Source: Anaerostipes rhamnosivorans
Lineage (GTDB): Bacteria; Bacillota; Clostridia; Lachnospirales; Lachnospiraceae
Assembly: GCF_005280655.1 (NCBI RefSeq)
Contig: NZ_CP040058.1
Coordinates: 467,001 to 531,000, forward strand
Direction: 5' to 3'
Length of the DNA stretch: 64,000 bases
In this document: positions 1 through 9,398 of the stretch, piece after piece
Numbering within the stretch: the stretch's first letter is position 1
Layout: the number at the start of each line of letters is the position of its first letter
Position numbers and translations under genes: made by a program
The notes under the pieces: generated by a model
What the model saw: only the letters and a program-made list of their open reading frames with translations
Told to the model about the DNA's origin: nothing
Databases searched by the model: none

Positions 1-1039
1 CAAGAAGACCCATAAAGAATGGCTGGATGACTTCTGTAAATACATGAACTTAAAACAGCCGGGAAAAGGAAGAGAGTATTTTTGCTTCGTGCAGTACAAG
101 TTCCTGAGCCAGTGGCTGAAACTTAAGCAGTATGCCAACACAAATGGCATCCAGATCATCGGGGACCTTCCGTTTTATGTGGCAAAGGAGGGCGCAGACT
201 TTCTGGCCCACCCGGAAATGTTCCAGCTGGATGAAGACGGGAAACCAAGGGTGCAGGGGGGATGTCCACCGGATGCTTTTGCGGAGAACGGCCAGCTGTG
301 GTCAAACCCTGTCTATGACTGGGAGTATCATAAGAATACAGATTATGACTGGTGGATGAAGAGACTAAGCCACAACTTTCTCTTGTACGATGTGCTGAGA
401 CTAGATCATTTCCGGGGGTTTGACGAATATTTCGTGATTCCTGCGGATGCAGAGACAGCGGCCGGAGGGAAGTGGGAAAAAGGGCCTGGACTTGATTTCT
501 TTCTCGCGTTAAAAAAGAAGCTGGGAGATGTAAAGATCATCGCCGAAGATCTGGGATTCCTGACAGACTCCGTGAGGGAGCTGCAGAGGGAGATCGGTTA
601 TCCGGGTATGAAGATCCTGGAGTTTGCCTTCGGTGCATGGGACGACAGTGCTTATCTGCCGCATAAGTATGAGGATAATTGTGTGGTGTACACAGGAACC
701 CATGACAATGACACAGCCATTGGATGGTATGAGAATATGTCAGAGGAGGACAGAAACTTTCTGCACCATTATCTGGAACACAGCACCATCGTTCCGACCG
801 GACGTGTGAATTTGGATCTGATATCCCTGGCCCTTGAGAGCAGGGGGGATACGGTGATCATCCCACTTCAGGATTATCTTGGGCTCGGCAGCAGCGCAAG
901 GATCAATACACCTTCTACAGTGGGAGAGAACTGGGAGTGGAGAGTGACAAAAGAACAGCTGGACAGCGAACTTAGGACCACCATTTTGACACTGCATGAC
1001 CGCTACCGCAACGAAGAAACGATAGAGAAGAACTCATAA
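1..1039 (+). CDS. malQ: 4-alpha-glucanotransferase (amylomaltase), 5' truncated
   Basis: GH77 amylomaltase, which transfers alpha-1,4-glucan segments between maltooligosaccharides in the cytoplasm. The frame is already open at base 2, so the N-terminal part lies outside the window; about 345 residues remain of a family length near 500. Visible family landmarks are IIGDLPFYVA, LRLDHFRGFDEYF (the Asp belongs to the nucleophile region), IIAEDLG (general acid/base Glu) and YTGTHDNDTAIGW (HDN motif). The ATG at 44 is internal and not the start. nth follows 14 bases after the stop. No other glycogen or maltose genes are visible here. Confidence 0.93.
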   Translation, partial: KKTHKEWLDDFCKYMNLKQPGKGREYFCFVQYKFLSQWLKLKQYANTNGIQIIGDLPFYVAKEGADFLAHPEMFQLDEDGKPRVQGGCPPDAFAENGQLWSNPVYDWEYHKNTDYDWWMKRLSHNFLLYDVLRLDHFRGFDEYFVIPADAETAAGGKWEKGPGLDFFLALKKKLGDVKIIAEDLGFLTDSVRELQREIGYPGMKILEFAFGAWDDSAYLPHKYEDNCVVYTGTHDNDTAIGWYENMSEEDRNFLHHYLEHSTIVPTGRVNLDLISLALESRGDTVIIPLQDYLGLGSSARINTPSTVGENWEWRVTKEQLDSELRTTILTLHDRYRNEETIEKNS

Positions 1040-1053
1040 GGAGCGTAAAACCT

Positions 1054-1704
1054 ATGGCGAAAGTATCCAAGAGGGTAACGAAGGAACGAGTGAGAAAGAT
1101 CTGCGATATTTTAAATGAAACCTATACCACAGAGTATAAATGTTACTTAAATCATGAAAATGCATGGCAGCTTCTGATCGCAACGATGCTCAGCGCACAG
1201 TGTACCGATGCCAGAGTCAACATTGTTACGGAAAAGCTGTTTAAGAAGTATACAAGCCTTGATGCATTTGCGAAAGCAGATCTGAAAGAACTGGAAAGAG
1301 ATATCTATTCCACGGGATTTTATAAGAATAAAGCAAAGAACATTATCGGTGCCGCCAGCCAGATCTTAGAGCGGCACGGAGGGGAAGTTCCGGAGAGCAT
1401 AGAAGAATTGACTGCTCTGGACGGTGTGGGAAGGAAAACAGCCAATGTGATCCGCGGCAATATTTTCCACGAACCCAGCATCGTGGTGGACACCCACGTG
1501 AAAAGGATATCTAAGAAACTATGTCTGACAAAAAATGATGATCCGGTTAAGATCGAGCATGATCTGATGAAAGTCCTGCCCAAAGAGCAGTGGATTCTTT
1601 ATAATATCCAGATCATCACTCACGGGAGGAATGTCTGCATCGCCAGACGGCCCAAGTGCGGGGAGTGTACCCTTCAGTCAGTCTGCCCGTCAAACGAGGT
1701 GTAG
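1054..1704 (+). CDS. nth: Endonuclease III (DNA glycosylase/AP lyase)
   Basis: Base-excision repair enzyme that removes oxidised pyrimidines and nicks abasic sites. At 216 residues it has the usual family length. The helix-hairpin-helix LDGVGRKTANVI (about residue 122) carries the catalytic Lys, VDTHVKRIS carries the catalytic Asp, and the C-terminus has the 4Fe-4S loop with Cys spacing C-x6-C-x2-C-x5-C (CIARRPKCGECTLQSVC). A GGAG-containing site precedes the ATG. It lies between malQ and an exonuclease gene that starts 3 bases after its stop, so the two repair-type genes are probably co-transcribed. Confidence 0.96.
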   Translation: MAKVSKRVTKERVRKICDILNETYTTEYKCYLNHENAWQLLIATMLSAQCTDARVNIVTEKLFKKYTSLDAFAKADLKELERDIYSTGFYKNKAKNIIGAASQILERHGGEVPESIEELTALDGVGRKTANVIRGNIFHEPSIVVDTHVKRISKKLCLTKNDDPVKIEHDLMKVLPKEQWILYNIQIITHGRNVCIARRPKCGECTLQSVCPSNEV

Positions 1705-1707
1705 CCT

Positions 1708-2412
1708 ATGAAGGAATATGTTGCTTTTGACCTGGAAACCACGGGACTATCTGTGGATGAAGACCAGGTGATTGAGATCGGCGCCGTCAAAGTCAAGGAC
1801 GGCAGGATCGCCGGAAAATATAACTGTATCATTTATCCGGAGCGGGAGGTCTCAGATTTTATCATCCAGCTGACCGGCATTTCTAGGAAAATGCTGGACG
1901 GCGGTATAGCACTGAGAGACGGTGTAGAAGGGTTTTTATCTTTCAGCGAGGGCTTTCCGGTGCTGGGGCATAATCTGATGTTTGACTATCGTTTTATGAA
2001 GACAGCGGCTAGAAAGTTTTCTTATCCCTTTGAAAAGGAAGGGGTGGATACGCTGAAGGCCGCGCGGATGCTGCTTCGGCAGTTAAAGAGCAAAAAACTG
2101 GGATGCCTTTGTGAGCATTATCACTATGTGAACCAGGCGGCCCACAGGGCCTATGATGACGCGCTGGCCACGGCGGTTGTGTTCGAGTCCATGAAAAAAG
2201 AATTCGGGGCAGATCAAAAGGTCTTTGAGCCGGAGCCGCTCATGTACCGTCCCAAAAAGCTTCAGATGATCACAGCAAAGCAAAAACGGTACTTGAATGA
2301 ACTGCGGAAATATCATAAAATAGAGGATAACGGCAACATAGATGGACTGACAATGAGCGAAGCTTCCAGAACTATAGATGAGATTATTTCAAAATATGGG
2401 GTGATGCGATGA
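1708..2412 (+). CDS. DEDDh 3'-5' exonuclease (DnaQ/PolC-epsilon-like)
   Basis: Exonuclease of the DnaQ fold. The three Exo motifs are clear: FDLETTGL near residue 8, GHNLMFDYRF near residue 88, and HRAYDDALAT near residue 146, which is the H-x4-D of the DEDDh class. Residues 180-234 add a short helical tail beginning ITAKQKRYLNEL and ending LTMSEASRTIDEI, a pattern often seen at the ends of DNA-processing proteins. Being free-standing, it may proofread or trim DNA or RNA ends; the exact substrate cannot be read from sequence. It follows nth by 3 bases and its stop overlaps the next small gene (ATGA). Confidence 0.88.
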   Translation: MKEYVAFDLETTGLSVDEDQVIEIGAVKVKDGRIAGKYNCIIYPEREVSDFIIQLTGISRKMLDGGIALRDGVEGFLSFSEGFPVLGHNLMFDYRFMKTAARKFSYPFEKEGVDTLKAARMLLRQLKSKKLGCLCEHYHYVNQAAHRAYDDALATAVVFESMKKEFGADQKVFEPEPLMYRPKKLQMITAKQKRYLNELRKYHKIEDNGNIDGLTMSEASRTIDEIISKYGVMR

Positions 2413-2501
2413 AAAAGAAAAGAATGATCGCCGGAATTATTGCGATTCTTTTGGCAATCGTAATGGTTGGCACAACAGTTGCCGGTTATTTACTGGTGTA
2501 A
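2409..2501 (+). CDS. Small single-span membrane peptide, 30 aa
   Basis: A 31-codon frame starts with an ATGA overlap on the exonuclease stop. It encodes MKKKRM followed by about 22 hydrophobic residues (IAGIIAILLAIVMVGTTVAG) and ends YLLV. A basic N-terminus followed by one membrane span is typical of real small membrane proteins. Translational coupling to the upstream stop, and position in a tight operon, support expression. I do not recognise a family. It could also be a vestigial signal peptide, since the next gene, VanW, begins with its own membrane anchor 44 bases later. Confidence 0.6.
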   Translation: MKKKRMIAGIIAILLAIVMVGTTVAGYLLV

Positions 2502-2545
2502 AACGGACAACATTTGTACACGGGAACAAATTAGGAAGGATAGGC

Positions 2546-4048
2546 ATGTCTAAGAAGATCAAGGCCGGTATCGCTGCCGGGGTTTTAGCAGTGATCTGTA
2601 TTGGCGTATTTGTTTATATCAGCCAGACAGTAAAAGGAGCCACCAAGGACCACAAGATCGTCCAGGGGGTAGTATTTGAAGGAAAGTCCCTGGGAGGGAT
2701 GACAAAAGAAGAAGCGAAAAAAGAGATTGAAAATTATATAGAGAAAGAAAAAACAAAGGATATCACATTTTATGTGGACGATAAGAAAGCGGTGACAAAG
2801 CTTTCAAAGACAGGCGTCTCATGGGATGTGGAGAAAACAGTCAAGGATGCCTACGGCGTGGGAAGATCCGGCAGCATCATCAGCCGCTATTCCCAGGTTA
2901 AGAAAGATCAGGTGGAAGTAAAGATCGAGCGCAGCTACGACCAGGAGACCTTTGACAAAGAACTGGAATCAGCAGCGAAAAAGATTGTATCAGAGCCTAA
3001 AAATGCATCCTTAAAGAGGAAAAACGGCAAGTTTGTCATTGTTAAAGAAAAAACCGGATATGCACTTAATAAAAAAAGTACATTCCAGGCTTATAAAAAG
3101 CAGGTTGAGGCGGAGAGTTTTAAGGTGCCGCTGAAGGTCACAAGGAAAAAGGCAGAGTATACCAGCGAGGATATGGCGAAGGTCAAGGATAAGCTGGGTA
3201 CCAAGACAACTTACTACGGTTCTTCTGCACCGGGACGAAAAGGAAACGTTGCCAACGGGGCTAAGATGATCAACGGCAGTGTGGTCTACCCGGGAGAGAC
3301 CTTTTCTGTATATAAAGCAGTCTCACCGTTTACCAGTGAGAATGGATATTATCTGGCAGGTTCCTATGAGAACGGCCAGACAGTACAGACCTACGGCGGA
3401 GGAATCTGCCAGGTTTCCACAACGCTGTACAATGCCGTGATCCGGGCAGAGCTTAAGATCAAGGAGAGACATCCGCACTCTATGACGGTATCCTATGTGC
3501 CGAGATCCGCTGACGCGGCCATCGCGGGAACATACAAGGACCTTAAGTTCCAGAACCAGTTTGATTTCCCTATTTATATAGAAGGAATCGCTGATGGCTC
3601 AAATATCACATTCACTGTCTACGGACAGAAAACCAATCCAAACCGTCACGTGGAGTTTGTCTCTGAGACCACTTCTGTGAGAAACAGTTCCGGTGAAAAG
3701 GTGATTAAGGACCCTACAATGGAAGAGGGGAAACGTGTGGTGGAACAGGTGGGCCATACAGGGTATGAAGCCAGGCTTTGGAAGATTGTCAAGGAAAAGG
3801 GCAAGAAGACAAAAAAGATTCTGTTTAATACATCCAGCTACATGGCAACTCCGAATACCGTAAGAGTGGGTACCAAAAAGAAGGAAAAAGACAAAGACAA
3901 GAAGAAAGATTCCGACAAGAAAAACAAAGACAAAAAGAACACCGAAAAATCTACGGAAAAGACAACAGAGAAGAACAAGACTACAGAAAAGAAGAAAGAA
4001 GCGAAAAAGAAGAGTACTGAGGGAACCAAAAAATCCAAAGAAGATTAA
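2546..4048 (+). CDS. VanW family cell-wall protein with Lys-rich tail
   Basis: Probable cell-surface protein of 500 residues. Residues 7-30 form a membrane anchor or signal. About 40-200 look like peptidoglycan-binding type-4 repeats (VFEGKSLGGMTKEEAKKEIE). About 220-350 are the VanW domain, with AKMINGSVVYPGETFSVY, YGGGICQVSTTLYNA and ERHPHSMTVSYVPRSADAAI. The last 60 residues are almost only Lys, Asp, Thr and Glu, a low-complexity basic tail that may bind wall polymers. VanW is named from vancomycin clusters but is common in Clostridia without resistance, and no vanH/A/X-type neighbours are present. RBS AGGAAGG precedes the ATG. Confidence 0.9.
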   Translation: MSKKIKAGIAAGVLAVICIGVFVYISQTVKGATKDHKIVQGVVFEGKSLGGMTKEEAKKEIENYIEKEKTKDITFYVDDKKAVTKLSKTGVSWDVEKTVKDAYGVGRSGSIISRYSQVKKDQVEVKIERSYDQETFDKELESAAKKIVSEPKNASLKRKNGKFVIVKEKTGYALNKKSTFQAYKKQVEAESFKVPLKVTRKKAEYTSEDMAKVKDKLGTKTTYYGSSAPGRKGNVANGAKMINGSVVYPGETFSVYKAVSPFTSENGYYLAGSYENGQTVQTYGGGICQVSTTLYNAVIRAELKIKERHPHSMTVSYVPRSADAAIAGTYKDLKFQNQFDFPIYIEGIADGSNITFTVYGQKTNPNRHVEFVSETTSVRNSSGEKVIKDPTMEEGKRVVEQVGHTGYEARLWKIVKEKGKKTKKILFNTSSYMATPNTVRVGTKKKEKDKDKKKDSDKKNKDKKNTEKSTEKTTEKNKTTEKKKEAKKKSTEGTKKSKED

Positions 4049-4061
4049 TCAGGGAAAAATC

Positions 4062-5051
4062 ATGAAGATAGGTAAAATTCCAGAATCCACATTAAAAAAG
4101 GTCATATTGGAACAGCTGGGGACAAAGAGAGAGGAAGTCTTGATCGGCCCCGGCATCGGAGAAGACTGTGCGGCCTTGAAGCTTAAGGAGGGGGAAGTGT
4201 TTGTGCTTTCCACTGACCCTATTACCGGCGCGGCCGAGGAAGCTGGGCGTTTGGCGGTGCATGTTACCGCCAACGACTTGATTTCCTCTGGGGCAGAGCC
4301 GATAGGGCTGATGCTTACGGTCCTGCTCCCGCCGGAGACAAAGGAAAAGGAATTAAGGCAGCTGTCCTCAGAAGTGCAGGAAGAGTGTAGAAAGCTTGGC
4401 ATCGCGGTCATCGGCGGGCATACGGAAGTTACGGATGCGGTAAGAAAGCCTTTGATTTCCGTTACCGGTGTTGGGAAAGTAAAGGAAGACCAGCTGCTGT
4501 CCACCAAAGGCGCCAGGCCCGGGCAGGATATCATTGTGACCAAATATATCGGCTTGGAAGGGACAGGGATCATAGCCAGAGAGCAGGAGGATCTGCTGAG
4601 GAAACGTTTTTCCGGAGAGTTTCTTGATGAGGCCAAGGCCTGCCTGGAATATGTCTCCGTTGTCCCGGAAGGAAAGATCGCCGGAGCTTATGCATCTGCC
4701 ATGCATGACATTACAGAGGGAGGTATTTATGGGGCACTTTGGGAAGTGGCCCAGGCCTCTGGTGTAGGGCTGGAAGTGACTATCGAAGATATTCCGGTGA
4801 AGCAGCATACGGTGGAGTTATGTGAGTTTTTTGACTTGAACCCGTACCAGCTGATCTCCAGCGGTTCCATGTTGATCACAACAGATCATGGAAATGCTCT
4901 TGTGAGAGCATTGGAACAGGAAGGGATCAAAGCTTCCATCATCGGCCGCACGACAGATTCTAAGGATAAGATCATCTACCGGGATGGAAAAGCGGCAAGC
5001 CTGGAAGCTCCGAAACAAGACGAATTGTATAAGATTGGAGAGAGATCATGA
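4062..5051 (+). CDS. AIR synthase-related protein (HypE/ThiL-like)
   Basis: A 329-residue member of the AIR-synthase/HypE/ThiL superfamily, which binds ATP and forms dimers. The N-terminal GPGIGEDCAALKL motif and STDPITGAAEEAGRLAVHVTAND block are the nucleotide and Mg sites. The C-terminal half has HDITEGGIYGALWEVA and ISSGSMLITTDHG. HypE needs a C-terminal Cys for carbamoylation; this protein ends in KIGERS without one, and no hyp or hydrogenase genes are nearby, so HypE function is unlikely. Its substrate is unknown. Its stop overlaps the Lrp-type regulator start by 4 bases. Confidence 0.82.
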   Translation: MKIGKIPESTLKKVILEQLGTKREEVLIGPGIGEDCAALKLKEGEVFVLSTDPITGAAEEAGRLAVHVTANDLISSGAEPIGLMLTVLLPPETKEKELRQLSSEVQEECRKLGIAVIGGHTEVTDAVRKPLISVTGVGKVKEDQLLSTKGARPGQDIIVTKYIGLEGTGIIAREQEDLLRKRFSGEFLDEAKACLEYVSVVPEGKIAGAYASAMHDITEGGIYGALWEVAQASGVGLEVTIEDIPVKQHTVELCEFFDLNPYQLISSGSMLITTDHGNALVRALEQEGIKASIIGRTTDSKDKIIYRDGKAASLEAPKQDELYKIGERS

Positions 5052-5542
5052 ATCAAGAGCTGAGAGAGTCAATTTTAAAATTATTAGAAAAGAACAGCCG
5101 TCTGGATCTGAAAGAACTGGCGGTCCTCTTGGATTCCACGGAGGCTGAGATCGCAAATGAAGTGGCGGAGATGGAAAAGGAACATATCATCTGCGGGTAT
5201 CACACTCTGATCAATTGGGATCATACAAGCAGAGAGCAGCTTACAGCGATGATCGAGGTAAAGGTAACACCCCAGAGAGGGGAAGGATTTGACAAGATTG
5301 CAGAGCGCATTTACAATTTTCCAGAAGTTAAGGCATTGTATCTCATGTCTGGAGCCTATGATTTTATGGTCATGCTGGAAGGGAAGACAATGAAGGAGAT
5401 TTCTATGTTTACTTCCTCCAAGCTCGCTCCTCTGGAAGCGGTGTTGAGCACAGCCACCCATTTTGTACTTAAGAAGTATAAGGACCATGGAACTGTATTA
5501 GAAGCAAAAAAGGTAGATAAAAGACAGGCGGTGACTCCATAA
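5048..5542 (+). CDS. Lrp/AsnC family transcriptional regulator
   Basis: 164-residue feast/famine regulator. The N-terminal winged helix is LKELAVLLDSTEAEIANEVAEME. The C-terminal RAM domain (about 65-140) has the ligand-binding pattern VKALYLMSGAYDFMVMLEGKTMKEI. Such proteins sense an amino acid and control its metabolism. The ATG overlaps the preceding stop (ATGA) and its own stop overlaps the following aminotransferase start (TAATG). Regulator and aminotransferase are therefore translationally coupled, and the regulator plausibly senses the aminotransferase substrate. Confidence 0.9.
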   Translation: MNQELRESILKLLEKNSRLDLKELAVLLDSTEAEIANEVAEMEKEHIICGYHTLINWDHTSREQLTAMIEVKVTPQRGEGFDKIAERIYNFPEVKALYLMSGAYDFMVMLEGKTMKEISMFTSSKLAPLEAVLSTATHFVLKKYKDHGTVLEAKKVDKRQAVTP

Positions 5543-6702
5543 TGAAAGATATGCTTTCAAAAAAGGCCGTTATGCTGGAGCCCTCCGGCATACGGAAGTT
5601 TTTCGATATCGTGAGCGAGATGCCGGAAGCAATTTCCCTCGGCGTGGGGGAGCCGGACTTTGATACTCCCTGGAGGATCAGGGAAGAGGGCATCTATTCC
5701 CTTGAGAAGGGCAGAACCTTCTATACATCTAATGCAGGTCTTAAGGAACTGCGGGAAGAGATCTGCAGATATTTAAAAAGAAAATACCATATGCGTTACA
5801 AAACGGAAGAAATTCTAGTGTCTGTGGGCGGAAGTGAAGGGATCGATGTGGCGTTAAGGGCCATCATCAATCCGGGGGATGAGGTTATCGTGCCCCAGCC
5901 GTCCTTTGTCTGTTATGTGCCGTGTGTTGTCATGGCGGACGGAGTGCCGGTCACTGTGGAACTGAAAGCGGAAGATAAATTCAAGCTGACAAGGGAACAG
6001 CTGGAAGCCGTTGTGACAGATAAGACAAAAGCGATCATTATGTCGTTCCCGAACAATCCTACAGGGGCCATTATGACGAAAAAGGACCTGGAGCCGATTG
6101 CGGAATTTGCAAAGGAACATGACCTGCTGGTGATTTCCGATGAGATTTATTCTGAGCTCACATACGGACATAAGCATGTGAGCATCGGTGCTCTTCCGGA
6201 TATGAAGGAACGGACCATTGTGATCAACGGATTTTCAAAGGCGTTTGCTATGACCGGATGGAGGCTTGGATATGCCGCGGCTCCCGGGATCATTATGGAG
6301 CAGATGGTAAAGATCCACCAGTACGGCATTATGGCTGCGCCTACCACAAGCCAGTATGCGGCGGTGGAAGCTCTCCGTGCCTGTGACGACGAGGTGGAGG
6401 AGATGAAGAATTCTTATAACCAGAGAAGGCGGTATTTGCTGCACCGTTTCCATGAACTCGGCCTGGAATGCTTTGAGCCGGAGGGTGCGTTTTATGCCTT
6501 CCCGTCTATCAAAGAATTTGGGATGTCTTCAGAGAAGTTTGCAGAAGAGCTGTTAAAGGAACAGAAGGTAGCCATCGTGCCCGGAACTGCATTCGGTGCA
6601 TGCGGGGAAGGATATCTAAGGGTGTCCTACGCATATTCCATCGATGAGCTGAAGGAAGCCTTGAGCAGGCTTGGTACATTTATTGAAAAACTAAGGAGAT
6701 AA
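5542..6702 (+). CDS. PLP-dependent class I/II aminotransferase (PatA/AspAT-like)
   Basis: 386-residue fold-type I aminotransferase. Landmarks are VGEPDFDTP near residue 35, the SFPNNPTGAIM region with the substrate-loop Asn, VISDEIYSEL (the Asp that pairs with the pyridine nitrogen), and NGFSKAFAMTGWRLGYAA, where the Lys forms the internal aldimine. The C-terminal Arg in GYLRVSYAYS binds the substrate carboxylate. Sequence alone does not separate aspartate, aromatic or branched-chain specificity. The start is coupled to the Lrp gene, suggesting control by that regulator. Confidence 0.9.
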   Translation: MKDMLSKKAVMLEPSGIRKFFDIVSEMPEAISLGVGEPDFDTPWRIREEGIYSLEKGRTFYTSNAGLKELREEICRYLKRKYHMRYKTEEILVSVGGSEGIDVALRAIINPGDEVIVPQPSFVCYVPCVVMADGVPVTVELKAEDKFKLTREQLEAVVTDKTKAIIMSFPNNPTGAIMTKKDLEPIAEFAKEHDLLVISDEIYSELTYGHKHVSIGALPDMKERTIVINGFSKAFAMTGWRLGYAAAPGIIMEQMVKIHQYGIMAAPTTSQYAAVEALRACDDEVEEMKNSYNQRRRYLLHRFHELGLECFEPEGAFYAFPSIKEFGMSSEKFAEELLKEQKVAIVPGTAFGACGEGYLRVSYAYSIDELKEALSRLGTFIEKLRR

Positions 6703-6704
6703 TC

Positions 6705-7205
6705 ATGCTGCATATTGTTCTGCATGAGCCGGAAATGCCGGCCAACACCGGAAATATCGGAAGGACATGCGTCGCCTGCGGTGCGGTCCTGCATCTGATT
6801 GAACCGCTGGGATTTAAGCTGAATGAAAAGATGATCAAAAGGGCAGGATTGGATTACTGGGAGCATCTGGATGTGAGGACTTATGTGAATTTCCAGGAAT
6901 TCTTGGACAAGAACCAGGACCCCAGGATCTATATGGCTACTACAAAGTCCAGACAGACTTATGCAGATGTCACTTATGAAGGGGCAGACGAAGACGTCTA
7001 TCTGGTGTTTGGAAAAGAGAGCGCCGGAATACCGGAAGAGATTTTGCTTGATTATAAAGAGACCGCAGTCCGGATACCGATGCTTCCAGAAATCCGTTCC
7101 CTGAATCTGTCCAATTCCGTGGCAATTGTAGCCTACGAGGTGTTAAGGCAGCAGGGATTCGACCATTTCCAGAGAGAGGGTCAGTTGCACCATTATGAGT
7201 GGTAG
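6705..7205 (+). CDS. trmL: tRNA (cytidine/uridine-34-2'-O)-methyltransferase
   Basis: SPOUT-class methyltransferase that 2'-O-methylates wobble base 34 of leucine tRNAs. It is 166 residues, the usual TrmL size. The N-terminus HIVLHEPEMPANTGNIGRTC is characteristic. The SAM knot is formed by VYLVFGKESAGIPEEIL, IPMLPEIRSLNLSNSVAIVAYE. It starts 2 bases after the aminotransferase stop behind an AAGGAGAT ribosome binding site. Confidence 0.95.
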   Translation: MLHIVLHEPEMPANTGNIGRTCVACGAVLHLIEPLGFKLNEKMIKRAGLDYWEHLDVRTYVNFQEFLDKNQDPRIYMATTKSRQTYADVTYEGADEDVYLVFGKESAGIPEEILLDYKETAVRIPMLPEIRSLNLSNSVAIVAYEVLRQQGFDHFQREGQLHHYEW

Positions 7206-7223
7206 CGGATAAAGAGAGGTATC

Positions 7224-7937
7224 ATGAGAGAGAGAATGAGTTTTAAGGAGATCCGTGCGTTTTCAAAGGAGAAGCTTAAAGAAAATTTAAAAGTTTTAGT
7301 TATCATTGAGTTCATTGTAGTTGTTATCTGTGTAGGGCTGCTGACTTGGCAGGAGGGAATTGATTTAATGTTTCCCTCTTCCATTCTATCGCTGGTGATG
7401 CAGATTGTCATTTATGGGCTGCTGGCTGTTTTCTTTACAGGAAATGTCGTTGCGTGTCTAGGGGTATCTAAGGGCCAGGAGCCTAAGGTAGATCAGGTCT
7501 TTTACTTGTTCAGAAATAAGACGAAACAGGTTTTATGGCTGATTGTTAGAAAAAATATTATAACATTTCTGATTATGTTTATCATAGATTTTTTTGGAGG
7601 TGTTGTGTACTATTCAGCAACAAACGAGGATTTTCCATATATGATGACAATCGCGAGTGTGCTGGCTACAGTTATTGTTGAACTGAGATATTTTCCGGCT
7701 CTGTATCTGCTGCTGGAAGGGGAAGAACAGGTATGCCGGAAGGCAATATGGCGTGGAAACGATTTGATGCGCGGGAATTATATGAGATTAATGGGTCTCT
7801 GGATTTCGTTTGTTCCATGGATGCTGCTCGGCTTGATTCCCTGCGGACTGGGAGTATTTGTTGTAGCTCCCTGGTTCCAGATCAGTCTGGCTGTATTTTA
7901 TACGGATTTAAAGAGGAAGGAAATAATAAAGGATTAG
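7224..7937 (+). CDS. DUF975-like integral membrane protein
   Basis: 237-residue membrane protein with about five hydrophobic spans. The N-terminal pattern MSFKEIRAFSKEKLKENLKV before the first span, and the C-terminal AIWRGNDLMRGNYMRLMGLWISFVPW block followed by GLGVFVVAPWFQISLAVFYTDL, match what I know of DUF975 proteins, whose function is unknown. It has somewhat lower GC than its neighbours, as many membrane protein genes do. It sits between trmL and proS in the same orientation with gaps of 18 and 15 bases. Confidence 0.7.
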   Translation: MRERMSFKEIRAFSKEKLKENLKVLVIIEFIVVVICVGLLTWQEGIDLMFPSSILSLVMQIVIYGLLAVFFTGNVVACLGVSKGQEPKVDQVFYLFRNKTKQVLWLIVRKNIITFLIMFIIDFFGGVVYYSATNEDFPYMMTIASVLATVIVELRYFPALYLLLEGEEQVCRKAIWRGNDLMRGNYMRLMGLWISFVPWMLLGLIPCGLGVFVVAPWFQISLAVFYTDLKRKEIIKD

Positions 7938-7952
7938 AAGGAGATTATTTAT

Positions 7953-9389
7953 ATGGCAAAAGAAAAGAAGCTTGTGGAAGCCATCACAGCAATGGATGAG
8001 GACTTCGCACAGTGGTATACAGATGTTGTTAAAAAAGCAGAATTGATCGAATATTCCAGCGTAAAAGGCTGTATGATCCTGCGTCCCAACGGCTATGCCA
8101 TTTGGGAAAATATTCAGAAGGTACTGGATTCCCAGTTCAAAGAAACCGGAGTGGAAAATGTGGCGATGCCGATGTTTATTCCGGAAAGCCTTTTGGAGAG
8201 AGAAAAAGATCACGTGGAGGGCTTTGCGCCGGAAGTGGCATGGGTTACTCACGGGGGAAATAAAAAGCTGGAAGAGCGCCTTTGTGTGCGTCCGACTTCA
8301 GAGACTTTATTCTGTGACTTCTATTCTAATATCATTCAGTCTTACAGAGACCTGCCGAAGTTATATAACCAGTGGGTGTCCGTAGTACGCTGGGAGAAGA
8401 GTACCAGGCCGTTTCTGCGCACTTCTGAATTTTACTGGCAGGAAGGACATACAGCCCACGCTACTGCTGACGAGGCAGAGGAGCGCACGGTCCAGATGTT
8501 AAATATGTATGCTGATTTCTGTGAGCAGTACCTGGCGATTCCGGTTGTCAAAGGACAGAAGACAGAGAAAGAAAAGTTTGCAGGAGCCAATGCCACCTAT
8601 ACGATCGAGGCGCTGATGCACGATGGAAAAGCACTTCAGTCCGGTACCAGCCATAACTTCGGGGACGGATTTGCCAAGGCATTTGATATCCAGTATACTG
8701 ACAAGAACAATAAACTGCAGTATGTGCACCAGACTTCATGGGGAATGTCCACCCGTATCATCGGAGCCATCATCATGGTCCACGGAGATGATTCAGGACT
8801 TGTGCTTCCTCCGAAAATCGCGCCGGTGCAGACTATGATCGTGCCAATTATGCAGAAAAAAGAAGGGGTGCTTGAGAAAGCGGAAGAGATCCGGGCACGT
8901 CTTTCTAAGAACTATAAAGTTAAGGTTGATGATTCTGACAAGAGTCCGGGATGGAAGTTTAGTGAACAGGAAGTACAGGGAATTCCGACCAGGATCGAGA
9001 TCGGACCAAAAGATATCGAGAAAAACCAGGCAGTCATTGTGCGCCGTGACACAAGAGAAAAGATCATTGTCTCTCTTGACGAGATCGAGACAAAACTTTC
9101 AGAGGTGCTTGGCCAGATGCAGAGCGATATGCTTGAGCGTGCTAAAAAGCATTTAGAGGCGAACACCCATGAGGCGGCAGACTGGGATGAATTCAAAGAG
9201 ATCATCGACAAACAGCAGGGCTTTGTAAAAGCTATGTGGTGTGGAGAGACGGAGTGTGAGGAAGCTATCAAGGATGAGACCGGTGCTACCACACGCTGTA
9301 TGCCGTTTGAACAGGAACATCTGGGTGACGTATGTGTGCACTGCGGAAAACCTGCCAAGAAGATGGTTCTTTTCGGTAAAGCATATTAA
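7953..9389 (+). CDS. proS: Prolyl-tRNA synthetase (short, archaeal/eukaryal-like type)
   Basis: Class II synthetase charging tRNA-Pro. At 478 residues it is the compact form without the YbaK-like editing insertion of E. coli ProS. Motif 2 is [19 protein letters not shown] near residue 150. Motif 3 is [22 protein letters not shown] near 265. The anticodon-binding domain follows, and the C-terminus has a Cys-rich zinc region with CGETEC and [10 protein letters not shown], ending in Tyr as is usual for this type. RBS AAGGAGAT lies 7 bases before the ATG. Confidence 0.96.
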   Translation: MAKEKKLVEAITAMDEDFAQWYTDVVKKAELIEYSSVKGCMILRPNGYAIWENIQKVLDSQFKETGVENVAMPMFIPESLLEREKDHVEGFAPEVAWVTHGGNKKLEERLCVRPTSETLFCDFYSNIIQSYRDLPKLYNQWVSVVRWEKSTRPFLRTSEFYWQEGHTAHATADEAEERTVQMLNMYADFCEQYLAIPVVKGQKTEKEKFAGANATYTIEALMHDGKALQSGTSHNFGDGFAKAFDIQYTDKNNKLQYVHQTSWGMSTRIIGAIIMVHGDDSGLVLPPKIAPVQTMIVPIMQKKEGVLEKAEEIRARLSKNYKVKVDDSDKSPGWKFSEQEVQGIPTRIEIGPKDIEKNQAVIVRRDTREKIIVSLDEIETKLSEVLGQMQSDMLERAKKHLEANTHEAADWDEFKEIIDKQQGFVKAMWCGETECEEAIKDETGATTRCMPFEQEHLGDVCVHCGKPAKKMVLFGKAY

Positions 9390-9398
9390 AGGAAATTT

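Noticed and set aside
3838..4038. Minus-strand frame encoding a Phe/Leu/Ser-rich product
   Set aside because: It is the complement of the Lys-rich low-complexity VanW tail.
4049..4636. Long minus-strand frame opposite the AIR-synthase-like gene
   Set aside because: Ser/Pro-rich composition without motifs; it is the antisense of a well-supported gene.
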